Assembly (NCBI RefSeq): GCF_964355755.1 | Contig: NC_092672.1 | Span: forward strand, 13,326,501 to 13,390,500 | Length of the DNA stretch: 64,000 nt | DNA from: Antedon mediterranea | Taxonomy: Eukaryota > Echinodermata > Crinoidea > Comatulida > Antedonidae | Direction: 5' to 3' | Part shown: piece by piece, positions 47,930 to 59,199 of the stretch | How positions within the stretch are numbered: the first letter of the stretch is position 1 | How the letters are laid out: every line of letters begins with the position of its first letter | Position numbers and translations under genes: made by a program | The notes under the pieces: model-generated | Databases searched by the model: none | Seen by the model: the letters and a program-made list of their open reading frames with translations, nothing else | What the model was told of the DNA's origin: nothing

Positions 47930-48165
47930 TTTGACCTCAATGTTCACTCACCGAATAAACGGCGATCTTTAAATAAATTCCCCTCAAATAAACGGTGACC
48001 ATGTCACTCCCATGACACATCATATGGAATAATCGGCGTCTATTTCCATTAGATTATACCCCTTCCCATTGAATAAACAACTTTCTTCCAATAAATGTCC
48101 ACCTAAAAACCACCTAAACAATAAACAGCCCAGGCCGTTTTTTCAATAAATACGGTACTTTAAAT
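47930..48165. repeat. Dispersed AATAAACG repeat
   Basis: CACCGAATAAACGGCG, CTCAAATAAACGGTGACC, TGGAATAATCGGCG and ATTGAATAAACAA resemble the segment inside the 52.7-54.2 kb foldback arms. It is probably a decayed copy of that family. Confidence 0.45.
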
Positions 48166-48217
48166 CTAGCACATCTAGGGTCTAGCGTGCTGTTAAACAG
48201 AATAATCGGTTAAAAAC

Positions 48218-48621
48218 GGGTGTTTCGAAACTAGAGACCCGAGACCAGAGACCAGAGACCCGAGACCCAATACGAAAAGGGAGACCTAAATATACGAAAA
48301 GGGAGACCCACGTACGAAAAGGGAGACCCCACTATACGAAAAGGGAGACCCTAATATACGAAAAGGGAGACCTAAATATACAAAAAGGGAGACCAAATAT
48401 ACGAAAAGGGAGACCCAAATATACGAAATGGGAGACCCAAATATACGAAAAGGGAGACCCACTATAAGAAAAGGGAGACCCCACTATACGAAAAGAGAGA
48501 CCACACTATACGAAAAGTGAGACCCTAATATACGAAAAGGGAGACCCAAATATAGGTCTCCCTTTTCGTATTGGGTCTCGTGTCAGGTCTCTGGTCTCGG
48601 GTCTCTAGTTTCGAAACACCC
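48218..48621. mobile_element. 404-bp terminal-inverted-repeat element with internal ~20-bp tandem repeat
   Basis: The ends GGGTGTTTCGAAACTAGAGA (48218-48237) and the complementary TCTCTAGTTTCGAAACACCC (48602-48621) are perfect inverted repeats. Pairing continues inward through GACCCGAGACCAGAGACC-type sequence. The 9-bp direct repeat GTTAAAAAC flanks both sides (48209-48217 and 48622-48630). The interior holds about a dozen GGGAGACCCAAATATACGAA-type units. No coding sequence is present. Confidence 0.88.
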
Positions 48622-48689
48622 GTTAAAAACAGATGATTTCATTTTTACAGAAACCGGTCCTATATATTTGTCTACTTTTGGATTTGGGG

Positions 48690-51060
48690 GGGGGGGGGGG
48701 TAGTTGATCGGGGGATTTCTTTATAAACATCATTAAGGCCCATTTACACTAGGGCGATAACGATATGCATTTTTCATACCTGAAACGAAGGAAATTTAAA
48801 AAGTTTTCATCCTAGAATTATAGGATAACCATCTATGCTGTCTTATATTTTCACACATCCAATCAAATGACGTCATGATTGGTACGAGTAACAATATCGT
48901 GACAATACAACGATTTTATTGTTCTTATATTGAACATGATGTCATTTAATTGGATTTTTAAAAAACCCAACTTTATCAAAGACAGCATAAATGATTATCT
49001 TATAGTTCTTTTGTTTTATGCAAGAAAATGTATTTTTATCTATTTATCGTCGATCGTTATCGTTATGATGTAGGCTACAAACTATGATGACTCTAGTAAA
49101 CAGTAATCATTTATAACCTCTATTTGTGCGAGAAAAAAAAAACCATTTTATGTTATATTTCAAACAGTTCTACCATTTGATAGAATACACATTCAGTACG
49201 CATGTGTAATCTGCTTTTTTCAAATAGCAAAGACTACGCCATGGCGTCGGTATACCGAATCAATGGATTATGATTATCCATGTGTAAAAAAAAAATAATA
49301 ATTTACGAAGAACGAAGAGGCATAAAGAAATTTATAATTATTATTTATTTATTGAAAGGCTTGAAAATGGAGAAGAGGATAAATTAAGTAATTCTGCCAA
49401 AAACCGTAGTTTAAAGACCGATAATATCTGCATGACTATCGACGAAGTAATTTGTCACACAACATTAGGCCTACAGTATCAACTTTGATCAGGGTTACTA
49501 ACTAATTGCAACGAAACACTGAATTTTACACAAACACAATTTTCAACTACACTTGCTGCCATTGTTGATTATTATAGCAGAGAGTTGTAACTCCCTGATT
49601 ATAGTGACTGGCTGAACTTTGTCTTCGAACTTTTTACGTGAACACGACGGAATAAAATCAAGAAAAAGAAGATACGATTTTTGGCGGCTAGAATGTTAAA
49701 CAGGTAGGCTACCTGTTAAACACTCCTACTTTCGGGCATTAGGCTTGTCTTTTTCAGAGTCATATACAGTACTCAAATAAATCTCCAAAGCATGTTATTA
49801 GATAAGGAATGTTCTCGTTATTATATTGGAAATCTGTATAGTATGCTTCACTTATTACAGATTGAAGGCGATATAGCCAAAAACTATTTGTTTATCTAAT
49901 TTGCTTTTATAGATGGTAGAGTTCAGATCTGAATTGTTTTAAATAAAGTATCCAGTTAGTGCAAGTGGTGCATACTTCAGCGTTTCTTTTTTCAATCATC
50001 TTTTGATTCATATCTAACTGCTGCCGTATTCTTAAACTTTATTTTTATTTTCATGATAGTATACGCTATGTTGGACTTTGCACTATATAATCTAAACATT
50101 TATAGGGTTGTAATTCATTTCAGTAATTCACCTAAAGACAATATTAAAATAGGTGTTTAGGTATAGATCGAACCTAAGGAGTAATCCGAGTCATTGTTTA
50201 TATTTGTATTTGTATATTTTAAACTTTTAGTTATTAGGCCTATTTCTGTTTTCATGTTGTTGAGCTTGTACATAATACGAGACTATTATGTTTAATTTTG
50301 TTGGAGAATGTAAAAACTATCTTTGTAATATTATATCTTTAAAGGCCTATACAAATCTGAAATCGGAATTTTTTAAAGCATTCATTTTATTGTAAAAAAT
50401 AATAATTCATAAAAATATTAAATGTTGGTATTTTGCAGTTAGGCCTATACAAAAATGAATAAACTTAAAAATAAGTGGAAACTTTTTCATAAAGCAAATT
50501 TATCTTATTGAAAGATACATTTGTTGAATTGTTTTGATGGAATTTTTTGAATAATTAAATATTGACAATTTAGACAAATACCGTAGTAGTCTATTTCAAT
50601 TACGGACAGCTAAATATATAATTAAAAACATGTTGTAGGCCTATGCTTTAAGCCTAAATGTTGTGGCTAGATTTACTTAGAAGGCTTTGTGTCGATACTG
50701 CGAGACTTGGTGTAAGAATGGACTAAAGAAGTAGGCCTATTCTATTTCTTTAGTCTTTATGAATATGATGCAATCCTGTTACAATTTGTACTTATTTTAG
50801 CTTGTTTGATTTTAATAGTTGAATATTAATTGATGTGTTAAATAAATATTATTATAACGTATTTTAGCCTTTGCCTGTCATGTATTAATTTAATTGTTGA
50901 ATATGAAATAGACCTACCGTGAATTATTAAAATGATCAGCCATGCGTGTCGTTTAGCGCCGCCACAAGTATGATACTTGGTAGCCATAGGAACGAAATAA
51001 ATAGATAGGACAAGATTGAGTACGGTCGATTCGATTATTCGATTGGCATAATACAGCATC
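48690..51060. other. Gene-free stretch upstream of the Mab-21/cGAS-like gene
   Basis: A poly-G run lies at 48688-48700. CCCATTTACACTAGGGCGAT (48749-48768) and a later CGATCGTTATCG (49052-49063) suggest a decayed inverted-repeat element. The segment 48970-49035 resembles 38375-38440. Nothing coding is seen. A TATA-like ATAATAC (51049) lies about 50 bases before the ATG at 51099; promoter use is not established. Confidence 0.4.
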
Positions 51061-51098
51061 AAGTACATTCAGCATTGAGACCGTAACTCAGTCAAATC

Positions 51099-51837
51099 AT
51101 GGACGAGAAAAAGAAGAAGAAAACTAGACCGACTAGGACAAGTCTATCAGCTGTACTGAATAATTTTGCTAATTGCGATGTTATACCACGGCAACGATAT
51201 AAGGAAAGTATTCAATTACGAGTGGTTAATAGAGTAATTGAACCAATTTTACGAACCGTTGGAGAAATGGACGATCGGTTTTGTATTTCCGAGCTTGGTG
51301 GAAGACTTACTGATGAGAATGGAACGACATCAAAGAATGCTAGTGTCAGGCTCAATGCCAGACATCATACAGTGGTAAATCGAACAACTGGGATGAACAA
51401 GAACAACGTTTACGAGTTTGACTTGCTTGTCGTCATACCTAACTTATTTGTGAATTTTGGACGAAATGCGTTCTCTGGTGGCGAAAATAATGCTGCTGGT
51501 GGTAGATCAAAACCAACTCTCAAATCATCAACGAAAGAGGACAAATCAGTAACCTTTATTGATAGTACATGCTGCAATAACCCGTACACGCCAGTTCTCA
51601 ATGGTTTTGGGTATTTGGCTATCAATGCAGACAATATCCTTGTTCATGATTTAGTATCTTGTTTAAATGATAGTGTTGACAATATTGGACGTGGAATAGA
51701 AAGAGAGACATATCTATGCCCTCATAAATTTGTACAGACATTTAGTACACTTGTTTCTGAGGCTGTTGAAGAGCTTGATAAGAAATGTTTTTGGGAAAAA
51801 GAACCAACTGTGTTTGAAGTGAAATTGTGCAATCAAG
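51099..51837 (+). CDS. Mab-21/cGAS-like nucleotidyltransferase, exon 1 (residues 1-246)
   Basis: The ATG at 51099 lies in an AATCATGG context and opens a Lys-rich N-terminus. The exon ends at CAATCAAG|GTATTT with phase 1. It holds the first half of the nucleotidyltransferase fold, including VYEFDLLVVI, whose E106 and D108 match the first two catalytic acidic residues of cGAS (EFDVMF). An ELGG segment stands where family members have a Gly-Ser turn, and it is atypical. No zinc-thumb H-x5-C-C pattern is seen. Joined with exon 2 (55517-56157), the protein has 459 residues. The family includes cGAS and cGAS-like receptors, which make cyclic dinucleotides on sensing DNA or RNA, and developmental Mab-21 proteins. 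The ligand and activity here are unknown. Confidence 0.85.
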
Positions 51838-53581
51838 GTATTTACTCTAGTAGCTAGATCAACTTTCGTATGCACTTTGAGGTCCAGAGAATTTGACTTC
51901 AGAAATTGGTTTAGGATGGTCAAACAATCATTATTGGCTTGGTTACACATTTTGAAAATGTGGCGAAAGGTCAAAAGGTCAGGGTGAAAGGTTATCAAAC
52001 TAAACACCAATAAGTCCTTAAATCTCGACAACCACTGGTCACAGCGAGGTAATTTTGGTCTCAAATTGATCAGAAGGTATACATTTATATTCAGTCTAAT
52101 GGGACATTTTAGTCAAAAATGACCGGAAATGCCATTTCTGACCTTTGACCCACACCCCAGTGCATGTATGTATCTCCGTAACTACTGATTGTAGACACTT
52201 GAATTTGGTGTTAAATTGTTGGAAATAAACATTTTGTTATTTGTTGTAGGGGTCAAGGGGTCAGGGTCAAGGGTTATATGAACAAATATAAATAGATACT
52301 TGTATCTCGGCAACCACTCGTCGCAGTAAGTCAATTTTAGTCTCAAAATGTTCAGAAGGCATGCTTTCATATTCAATCTAATGGGACATTTTAGTCAAAT
52401 TTAGTCAGAAATGCCATTTCTGACCTTTGACCCACATATCATGGCATCTTCATATCTCTGTAAGTACTGGTCGTAGAAACTTAAATTTGGTATCAAATTG
52501 TTCGAAATATAGATATTTACATTCATTGTAATAGAACATGTGGTTAAAAGATGAACAGAAATACTATTACTAATGTTTCAAACAAAAAACTAATCTCTAC
52601 ATAACTTACCCAGTAATGTTATGCAACAACTGATACTTTAAATTGTTTCAATTTCAAGTACTAGTTATTGCTGTCCCCAAGAACATTTTGATAGAAACGT
52701 CAAGCTCAACGGTTCTTTTCGGAATGCTAGAAGTAACTTGCCATGTGTATCCGATTAAACGCCCCGGGCATTTATTGTTCAAAAGGGTTTTTAGGGGGAG
52801 GGGAGGCATCTTTATTTGGAGTATAATATGGTAACATGTATAATCAAATAAATACCACCTATATGTAAAAAAATACAGCACAATTAATATCAAAAAGTGA
52901 AAAAAATGCTTGGTAAATTGTAGATGGTACTGTAGTTAATGTAATGTGTTGTGATACAATTATTGTGTAAATGCATGTGGCGGGCGTATTCCACATGATG
53001 TTCTATTGGAGAGAATGCCGTGGCGTTTATTTGAGGGAGGCTTTTATTCAAAGCGGGTGTTAATTCGAATAAATTTTAATAATTATAATCATTTCTCAAC
53101 TGATAAAAGGTACTTTACATGATTCGTTTTCTTCTTTATGGTTTTTAACGAAATGTTTCTGTCTTTTAGAATAAAAGTGACACTGTTATAGATAACATTA
53201 AATGGATCTTCTCTTCCAGGTGCCAGTATAATGAGTAAAACAATGACATATCATTATCCTGACACGATTGCACTCATAATGGATCTTCATTCTATCATCT
53301 GTTTGTTTGTGACTACAATTTGACAATCAATCTTTTGCATATTTTTAAATGCCAATACATAGTTTCATTACTATTGTACAATATGTCCAGCTTTCCTGAA
53401 AACACCCTTGTGTACTGTAGTACAGTAGTATGATTTTATCATGATAACTTCTGATGCTTTTATTGTCAATGCATTCAGTACCTAAAACATGTCAAAGTTT
53501 CTAGTGGTATTGATAATAAATCTCCAGAAACATATATTGTTTTATTATCTACACTGGGAACAGACGTGTATAATATACACC

Positions 53582-53622
53582 GACAAAACTTATACATATT
53601 ATGTACCGGTATAAGTTTTGTC
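53582..53622. other. 14-bp hairpin in the foldback spacer
   Basis: GACAAAACTTATAC (53582-53595) and GTATAAGTTTTGTC (53609-53622) are perfectly complementary around a 13-base loop. The near-palindrome GTGTATAATATACAC precedes it (53566-53580). Role unknown. Confidence 0.7.
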
Positions 53623-54202
53623 CGTAACATTAAAAAATATTATGCAACAGTGTTACGGAATAAAGACAATGAATTGGTCTATTATAGTTGTCTCCGATAC
53701 CTTTTATTACATGATTGTACTTGCAACAGGATAGAAAGAGGTTTAATCCAATTATATTAATAATTTTTTTTTTTAATCTGGGGTGTATTTATTTGATTAT
53801 ACATGTTACCATTATTACACCCAAACAAAATAAACGCCTTCCCTGAATAAATAAATGCCCGGGCCTAGCATTCTTAACTGTTGAGCTCGAGTATTTATTC
53901 GAATTAACCGCTTTGAATAAAAGCCTCCATTCCCTCCAATAGAACATCATGTGGAATAAACGATCTGCCATATGCATTTACAAAATAATTGTATCACAAC
54001 ACATTTCATTAATTACCATAATCTACAATTTACCGAGCATTTTGACATAATTTTATCATTTTTTGATATTAATTGTGCTGTATTTTTTTTACATCTAGGT
54101 GGTATTTATTTGATTATGCTACCATATTATACTCCAAATAAAGATGCCTCCCCTCCCCCTAAAAACCCGTTTGAACAATAAATGCCCGGGGTGTTTAATC
54201 GG

Positions 54203-54666
54203 ATACACATGGCAAGTTACTTCTAGCATTCTGAAAAGAACTGTTGAGCTTGACGTTTATATCAAATTGTTCTCGTGGACAGCAATAACTAGTACTTGAA
54301 ATTGAAACAATTTAAAGTATCAGTTATTGCATAACATTACTGTCTAAGGATAAGTTGTGTAGAGATATGTTTTTTGTTTTAAACATTAGTAATAGTATTT
54401 TCTGTTCATCTTTTAACCACATTTTCTATTACAAATACACATGGCAAGTTACTTCTAGCATTCTGAAAAGAACTGTTGAGCTTGACGTTTATATCAAATT
54501 GTTCTCGTGGACAGCAATAACTAGTACTTGAAATTGAAACAATTTAAAGTATCAGTTATTGCATAACATTACTGTCTAAGGATAAGTTATGTAGAGATAT
54601 GTTTTTTGTTTGAAACATTAGTAATAGTATTTTCTGTTCATCTTTTAACCACATTTTCTATTACAA
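54203..54666. repeat. 232-bp tandem duplication in the right foldback arm
   Basis: ATACACATGGCAAGTTACTT starts at 54203 and again at 54435. The two copies are almost identical through GATAAGTT and ACCACATTTTCTATTACAA. The left arm has the segment once (complement near 52505-52750), so the duplication arose after the inverted repeat formed. Confidence 0.9.
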
Positions 54667-55516
54667 TGAATGTAAATATGTATATTTCGAACAATTTGAT
54701 ACCAAATTTAAGTTTCTACGACCAGTACTTACAGAGATATGAAGATGCCCTGGTATGTGGGTCAAAAGTCAGAAATGGCATTTCTGATCATTTTTTACTA
54801 AAATGCCCCATTAGACGGAATATAAATGCATGCCTTCTGAACATTTTGAGACCAAAATTGACTTGCTGCGACCAGTGGTTGCCGAGATACAAGTACCTTT
54901 ATTTATTTGTTCATATAACCCTTGACCCTGACCCTTTGACCTTTTGTAACATTTTTCAAAATGTGTAACAAATAACAAAATATATATTTCGAACAATTTA
55001 AAACCAAATTCAAGTGTCTACGACCAGTAGTTACGGAGATAAATACATGCCCTGGGTTGTGGGTCAAAGGTCAGAAATGTCATTTCCGGTCATTTTTAAC
55101 TAAAATGTCCCATTAGACTGAATATAAATGTATACCTTCTGATCAATTTGAGACCAAAATTACTTCGCTGTGTCCAGTGGTTGTTGAGATTTAAGGACAT
55201 ATTGGTGTTTGGTCTTATGACCTTTCACCCTGACCTTTTGCCACATTTTCAAAATGTGTAACCAAGCCAAAAATGATTGTTTGACCACCCTAAACCAATT
55301 TCTGAAGTCAAATTCTCTGGACCTCAAAGTGCATACGAAAGTTGATCTAGCTACTAGAGTAATTGACTATGATGTTAATTATAGAGCCAAAAAAAAAATT
55401 AAAAAAATGTTTTATGTGGATTCCTTTATAAAAAATAAATATAAAAAAAAAATATTATCAATGATGCTGCTTATCTTCGATTTATAACATGTACACTTTT
55501 TTTTTTTTTCATGTAG

Positions 55517-56157
55517 GATCTGGTATTAATCTGAAGATCCTTCTTGCTGGAGAGACATTTACAGTTGATATATTACCAGCACTGCTTCTGCACTCCTGGC
55601 CTGAGTCTATGAATTCCTGGTATAAACAACACTTGAGTAATAAATGGTTATCATCACAACGCATCGGTATGGTTAAGAAAGATCTGTATTTAATATGCGA
55701 CACAACTGCTAAAAATGTTGACGAGAGACTATGGAAAGTATGTTATGAAAAGAGTGAGTGTACTCTTCTGGAATATGCAGATTCACATCAGGTTGATAGT
55801 TGCCGCTACAAAGCTTACTCTATTTTAGAAACTCTCATTGAAGATAATGCAGCAGATTTTGCACCCTGGACTCCACGACTGCTTAGAAATATCTTTATTG
55901 AACAATGTATACAATATCCTCATGACGAAGACTGGTATGGTAGTAAACTAGGTAGAGCATTTGTAGACTTATTTCAGGCGATTATAAGCTCTATAAAATC
56001 ATGTGAATCTACTCATGTCTTTACACAGAACAATCTGTTAAAGGGTGCAGGTACAGAGTCTGAGATGAAACAAATAAGTAGGCATCTCAAGGCAATTCTT
56101 CAAGACATAATTAAACAGCCAGATAAATCAGCATTTCTTTCTATAAATGACCAATAA
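55517..56157 (+). CDS. Mab-21/cGAS-like nucleotidyltransferase, exon 2 (residues 247-459)
   Basis: The acceptor TTTTTCATGTAG|GATCTGG joins the exon 1 donor in phase, completing the codon for Gly247. ETFTVDILPALLLHSWPES provides D264, the third catalytic acidic residue, and aligns with the cGAS segment ending in SSWP. The C-terminal helical Mab-21 lobe follows: the SCRYKAYSILETLIED helix, LLRNIFIEQCIQYPHDEDW and LGRAFVDLFQAIISSI, then THVFTQNNLL, which matches the family's closing Y/F-x-P/Q-x-x-N-L motif. The stop is at 56155-56157. All three metal-binding acids are kept, so catalysis is possible. This is inference. Confidence 0.87.
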
Positions 56158-56159
56158 CC

Positions 56160-56925
56160 CATGTTCATACATCTTACTTTACTGTGCCAATAAACATCGT
56201 CAAAATAATTTTTAAGGGACAAAAGTGAAAGGCAAAACCAGCAATCAACCAACCACTACTGTACAACTTTGTGAAGGAGTAAAGTAGATTGTGGAAGATT
56301 TTTTTATAGGCATCAATATGGGACAGAGTACATTTTACTCGCTCCATAAACAATTTATATTGCGCATACAAATGTCAAGACTATTACAAATAACTAAATC
56401 TAGGCAATGTTCATCGACTAGACAATGTTTAAATTGAACTTTACAGCATCAGTTTATAGTTCATATGAAAGGAAAATCAGATATTATAGTTCACTATAAT
56501 ATCTCTATGGTTTATGCGATTCTCAAAAGAACAATGTTTTAGGTAACAAACCACCATGCCTAGTTCTTCAAACATTGCTTATGCTTTGATCCATAGAGAT
56601 ATTACTATAATATCTCTTTGTTTGAACCAACACCAATGAACACCTTTGAAATAGAAATAATCCACTTTAATAAATTAGTACCGGCTTTCCTAAAACATTT
56701 CACAAATACAAATTAATACCTAATTTAAAAGAAAAAGTGTTACCCTCACACTGAAAGGAAACAGTCATTCCAAACCCAACCCAAACTTACTCAACTCAAC
56801 AAATGCATTATAGTTTCTTTTCTTGTTTTTGGCTTTTTATGCCTATTTTCGCTCATAGTAAAGTATGTGCTTTTTGAAGAATAAATTGTATTGTAGAAGA
56901 GTTGTCTTTAGGTAATATTATTAAG
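56160..56925. other. 3' flank of the cGAS-like gene
   Basis: CCAATAAACATCG (56187-56199) holds an AATAAA signal ~30 bases after the stop. TCACTATAATATCTCTATGG (56492-56511) and its near complement around 56593-56615 (CCATAGAGATAT, ATAATATCTC) form an imperfect inverted repeat. No gene is seen. Confidence 0.4.
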
Positions 56926-56928
56926 TTC

Positions 56929-57451
56929 TGGGGCGGATTGCTATAAGCGATCTATAAACGGTCTTAGCGCTTAGCCGGCTATAATTCGTGACGTAGCAAG
57001 TAGTCTTTATTTATAGAACATTGCTATACCACGGTCTAACATGTAAACGGACTCTAAAATTAAAGCCTACTCGAAGGAGTCTTAAACCTCTCTTTTTGTT
57101 GCTTTTACGTATTATTTATCGTCAAAGACAATCAATTGAATGAGTTTTAAGAGTTAAATCAAATAATAACGGTGATTTTATTCTTATATAGGCATAGAAT
57201 AGATTTTCTTGCGTAGAAATGTACGTACTGTTATGATTGTGAATTGAACAAGCGTGACGAACATTATCTTATTTGGTATTCTACGCGCAAAGTACGCCTT
57301 CAATTTGTTAGTTTACGCGGTCTTATCCAAGACTGTTTTATAGCAATGGTTTAACAGGGGTGGCTTTAGTAAGACCGTCTATCTGATAAAGACGGCTTTA
57401 ATCGGGGAGTTAAGACCATCAGTTAAGACTGTTTTATAGCAATCCACCCCT
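56929..57451. mobile_element. MITE with GGGGCGGATTGCTATAA ends
   Basis: The left end TGGGGCGGATTGCTATAAGC and the right end TTTTATAGCAATCCACCCC are inverted repeats with mismatches. The interior matches the copy in CTDNEP1 intron 5 (42870-43351). No coding sequence is present. Confidence 0.8.
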
Positions 57452-57694
57452 GGGCTAAAACAGTTTAATCGGCTAAAAAAATAGAGATTCCTTGTAATAT
57501 GTTCATTAACAGACATGACAATAATCAGATATCTATTGCTATGTTTTTTCATAATATGGCTGTATTTTTCTGATCTACATAATCTTCATTTTGTAATTGA
57601 AAATAACAAGAAATACAAAGATAAACTTTATATACTTTTTTACTTTTCATTATTATTTACAGTATATACAGAAGAAGAAAAATACAAATAAATA

Positions 57695-57956
57695 TTACAG
57701 ATGTATTGTCCCCCAAAGTATTAAATAAATCAGACTTTGAATAGGTTACTTTGTAGTTTTAATAAAGTTAATTACTTCCTTAGAAAACAAAAACCAAACC
57801 AAAAACCTATTTGCTGTCAGCAAATTGAACTCTTTTTTTCTGGTAAATACATTTTTTTGTACCCAAATTTTGGATAACTATTATGTAACATTAAAATGGC
57901 ATATTCCAAAACAATTTTTGTAAGAATTATTTTTTCAGGGGACAATACATCTTTAA
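57695..57956. mobile_element. Short MITE with AGATGTATTGTCCCC ends
   Basis: TTACAGATGTATTGTCCCC (57695-57713) pairs with GGGGACAATACATCTTTAA (57938-57956), one mismatch. The 260-bp interior is non-coding. TTA/TAA at the ends could be a target duplication of a TTAA-type element, but this is uncertain. Confidence 0.7.
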
Positions 57957-57959
57957 CAA

Positions 57960-59150
57960 ACATATTCAAATAATGTTAATTATAAAAATCTTTATTATTA
58001 TATCCAATTCGAAAGCAATTAAACCTGATTGAAATGAAATAAGTGAGGTATACAAAGAAGGAATGCAATTATGCAATAAATTATGGTTAAACATTTATTG
58101 CAACACACCTAATAAATTCTTGTAATTTGATTGGACAATTGTGGGTTACAGAAGCAGCTACGCGCATGATGCAATCTCTCCTTCACAACAACAATATCAA
58201 AACAATGCATAGACATAGATATAAGACATATAATATTTTATATTTGTGCGATGGTACATTAATAATTTCATCCTGTTAAATATGAAATTCTATTTAATTT
58301 CATCTTTCACCTTTGTACTATCACACTCATAAGCATTCATTATTTGTTTACTATTAAACTATTTAAAAAAAATGTTAACATCTCTGCCTGCTCCACCTGC
58401 AATTCAGAAGTGGCACTTAATAATTCAGTACAGTAATAACGTTTTTGTACCAGTTTCATCAGTTGCATGGAAACATTGTATTGCTATTCAGCCGCTAGGC
58501 TACAGGCCTAGCCTAGCTAGTCTAGCTAGACATTTTCACTCCTGAGGACAATCAAAAAGCATATTGATTGATACTTACAACTACATGTATGGTGTTGATT
58601 TTCACCATGTAAACCTTCAAATAATATCAAAACATCGACATACAGTACTACTCTTGTGAGCTTTCTCAATAATTTAAGAGACAGTTTAACAAATTTATCT
58701 GTTTGAATAAAAACATCCTGAGTGAGATCTCTTTGGTTGGGCTTTTTTACATACCTTTTTATTCCAACTTTTTAATAACAGTTTTAAAAAATAAAAATAG
58801 CTAATTAATCAAATCATTTTTTTCATTTTATTAAATAAATTATGGTCCCTTTATCTTAGCTAGTAGGCCTACAATCTTTTAATTGAAAACAAATTATACA
58901 GTTTTTTGTGTATTTTGTCCCATTCAATGGGTTCAATGTACTATTAGCAACATCCATTTCTTTTTTTTTTTGGAATGCAACACTGAAAACCAAATTGAAT
59001 GTTTTGTATTCATTGAATGAACAGAATATTTTTATTTGTTGCAAGATAGACTGCTCTATTTAACTCATTATTGAACACTTAAACATTCATTATTTGTATA
59101 AAACAAGACTGGTTTTTCACAAGCGCTGAATGAGGGAAGCACAAATTCAA
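57960..59150. other. Gene-free stretch
   Basis: AT-rich, with one small GGCTACAGGCCTAGCCTAG cluster (58497-58515). Nothing else is recognised. Confidence 0.4.
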
Positions 59151-59199
59151 GTTTGGCGGGACAACCCATTACTTGCTCTTAATTATATGAAGACAAACT

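Larger units (their letters stand above)
51842..55362. mobile_element. Large foldback: inverted repeat with ~1.23-kb arms, inside the intron of the cGAS-like gene
   Basis: The left arm (51842-53072) is the reverse complement of the right arm (53890-55362). The ends TTACTCTAGTAGCTAGATCA and its complement are exact, and long stretches look above 90% identical by eye. The right arm is longer only by a 232-bp tandem duplication. The spacer (~817 bp) is not coding. Each arm also contains a diverged internal repeat (CTGACCTTTGACCCACA near 52140 and 52420). No transposase or clear target-site duplication is visible. Confidence 0.9.

Noticed and set aside
51850-55370. Open frames inside the foldback arms (51714-52064, 54606-54968 and others)
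   Set aside because: They mirror each other between arms, lack protein motifs and lie within the intron.
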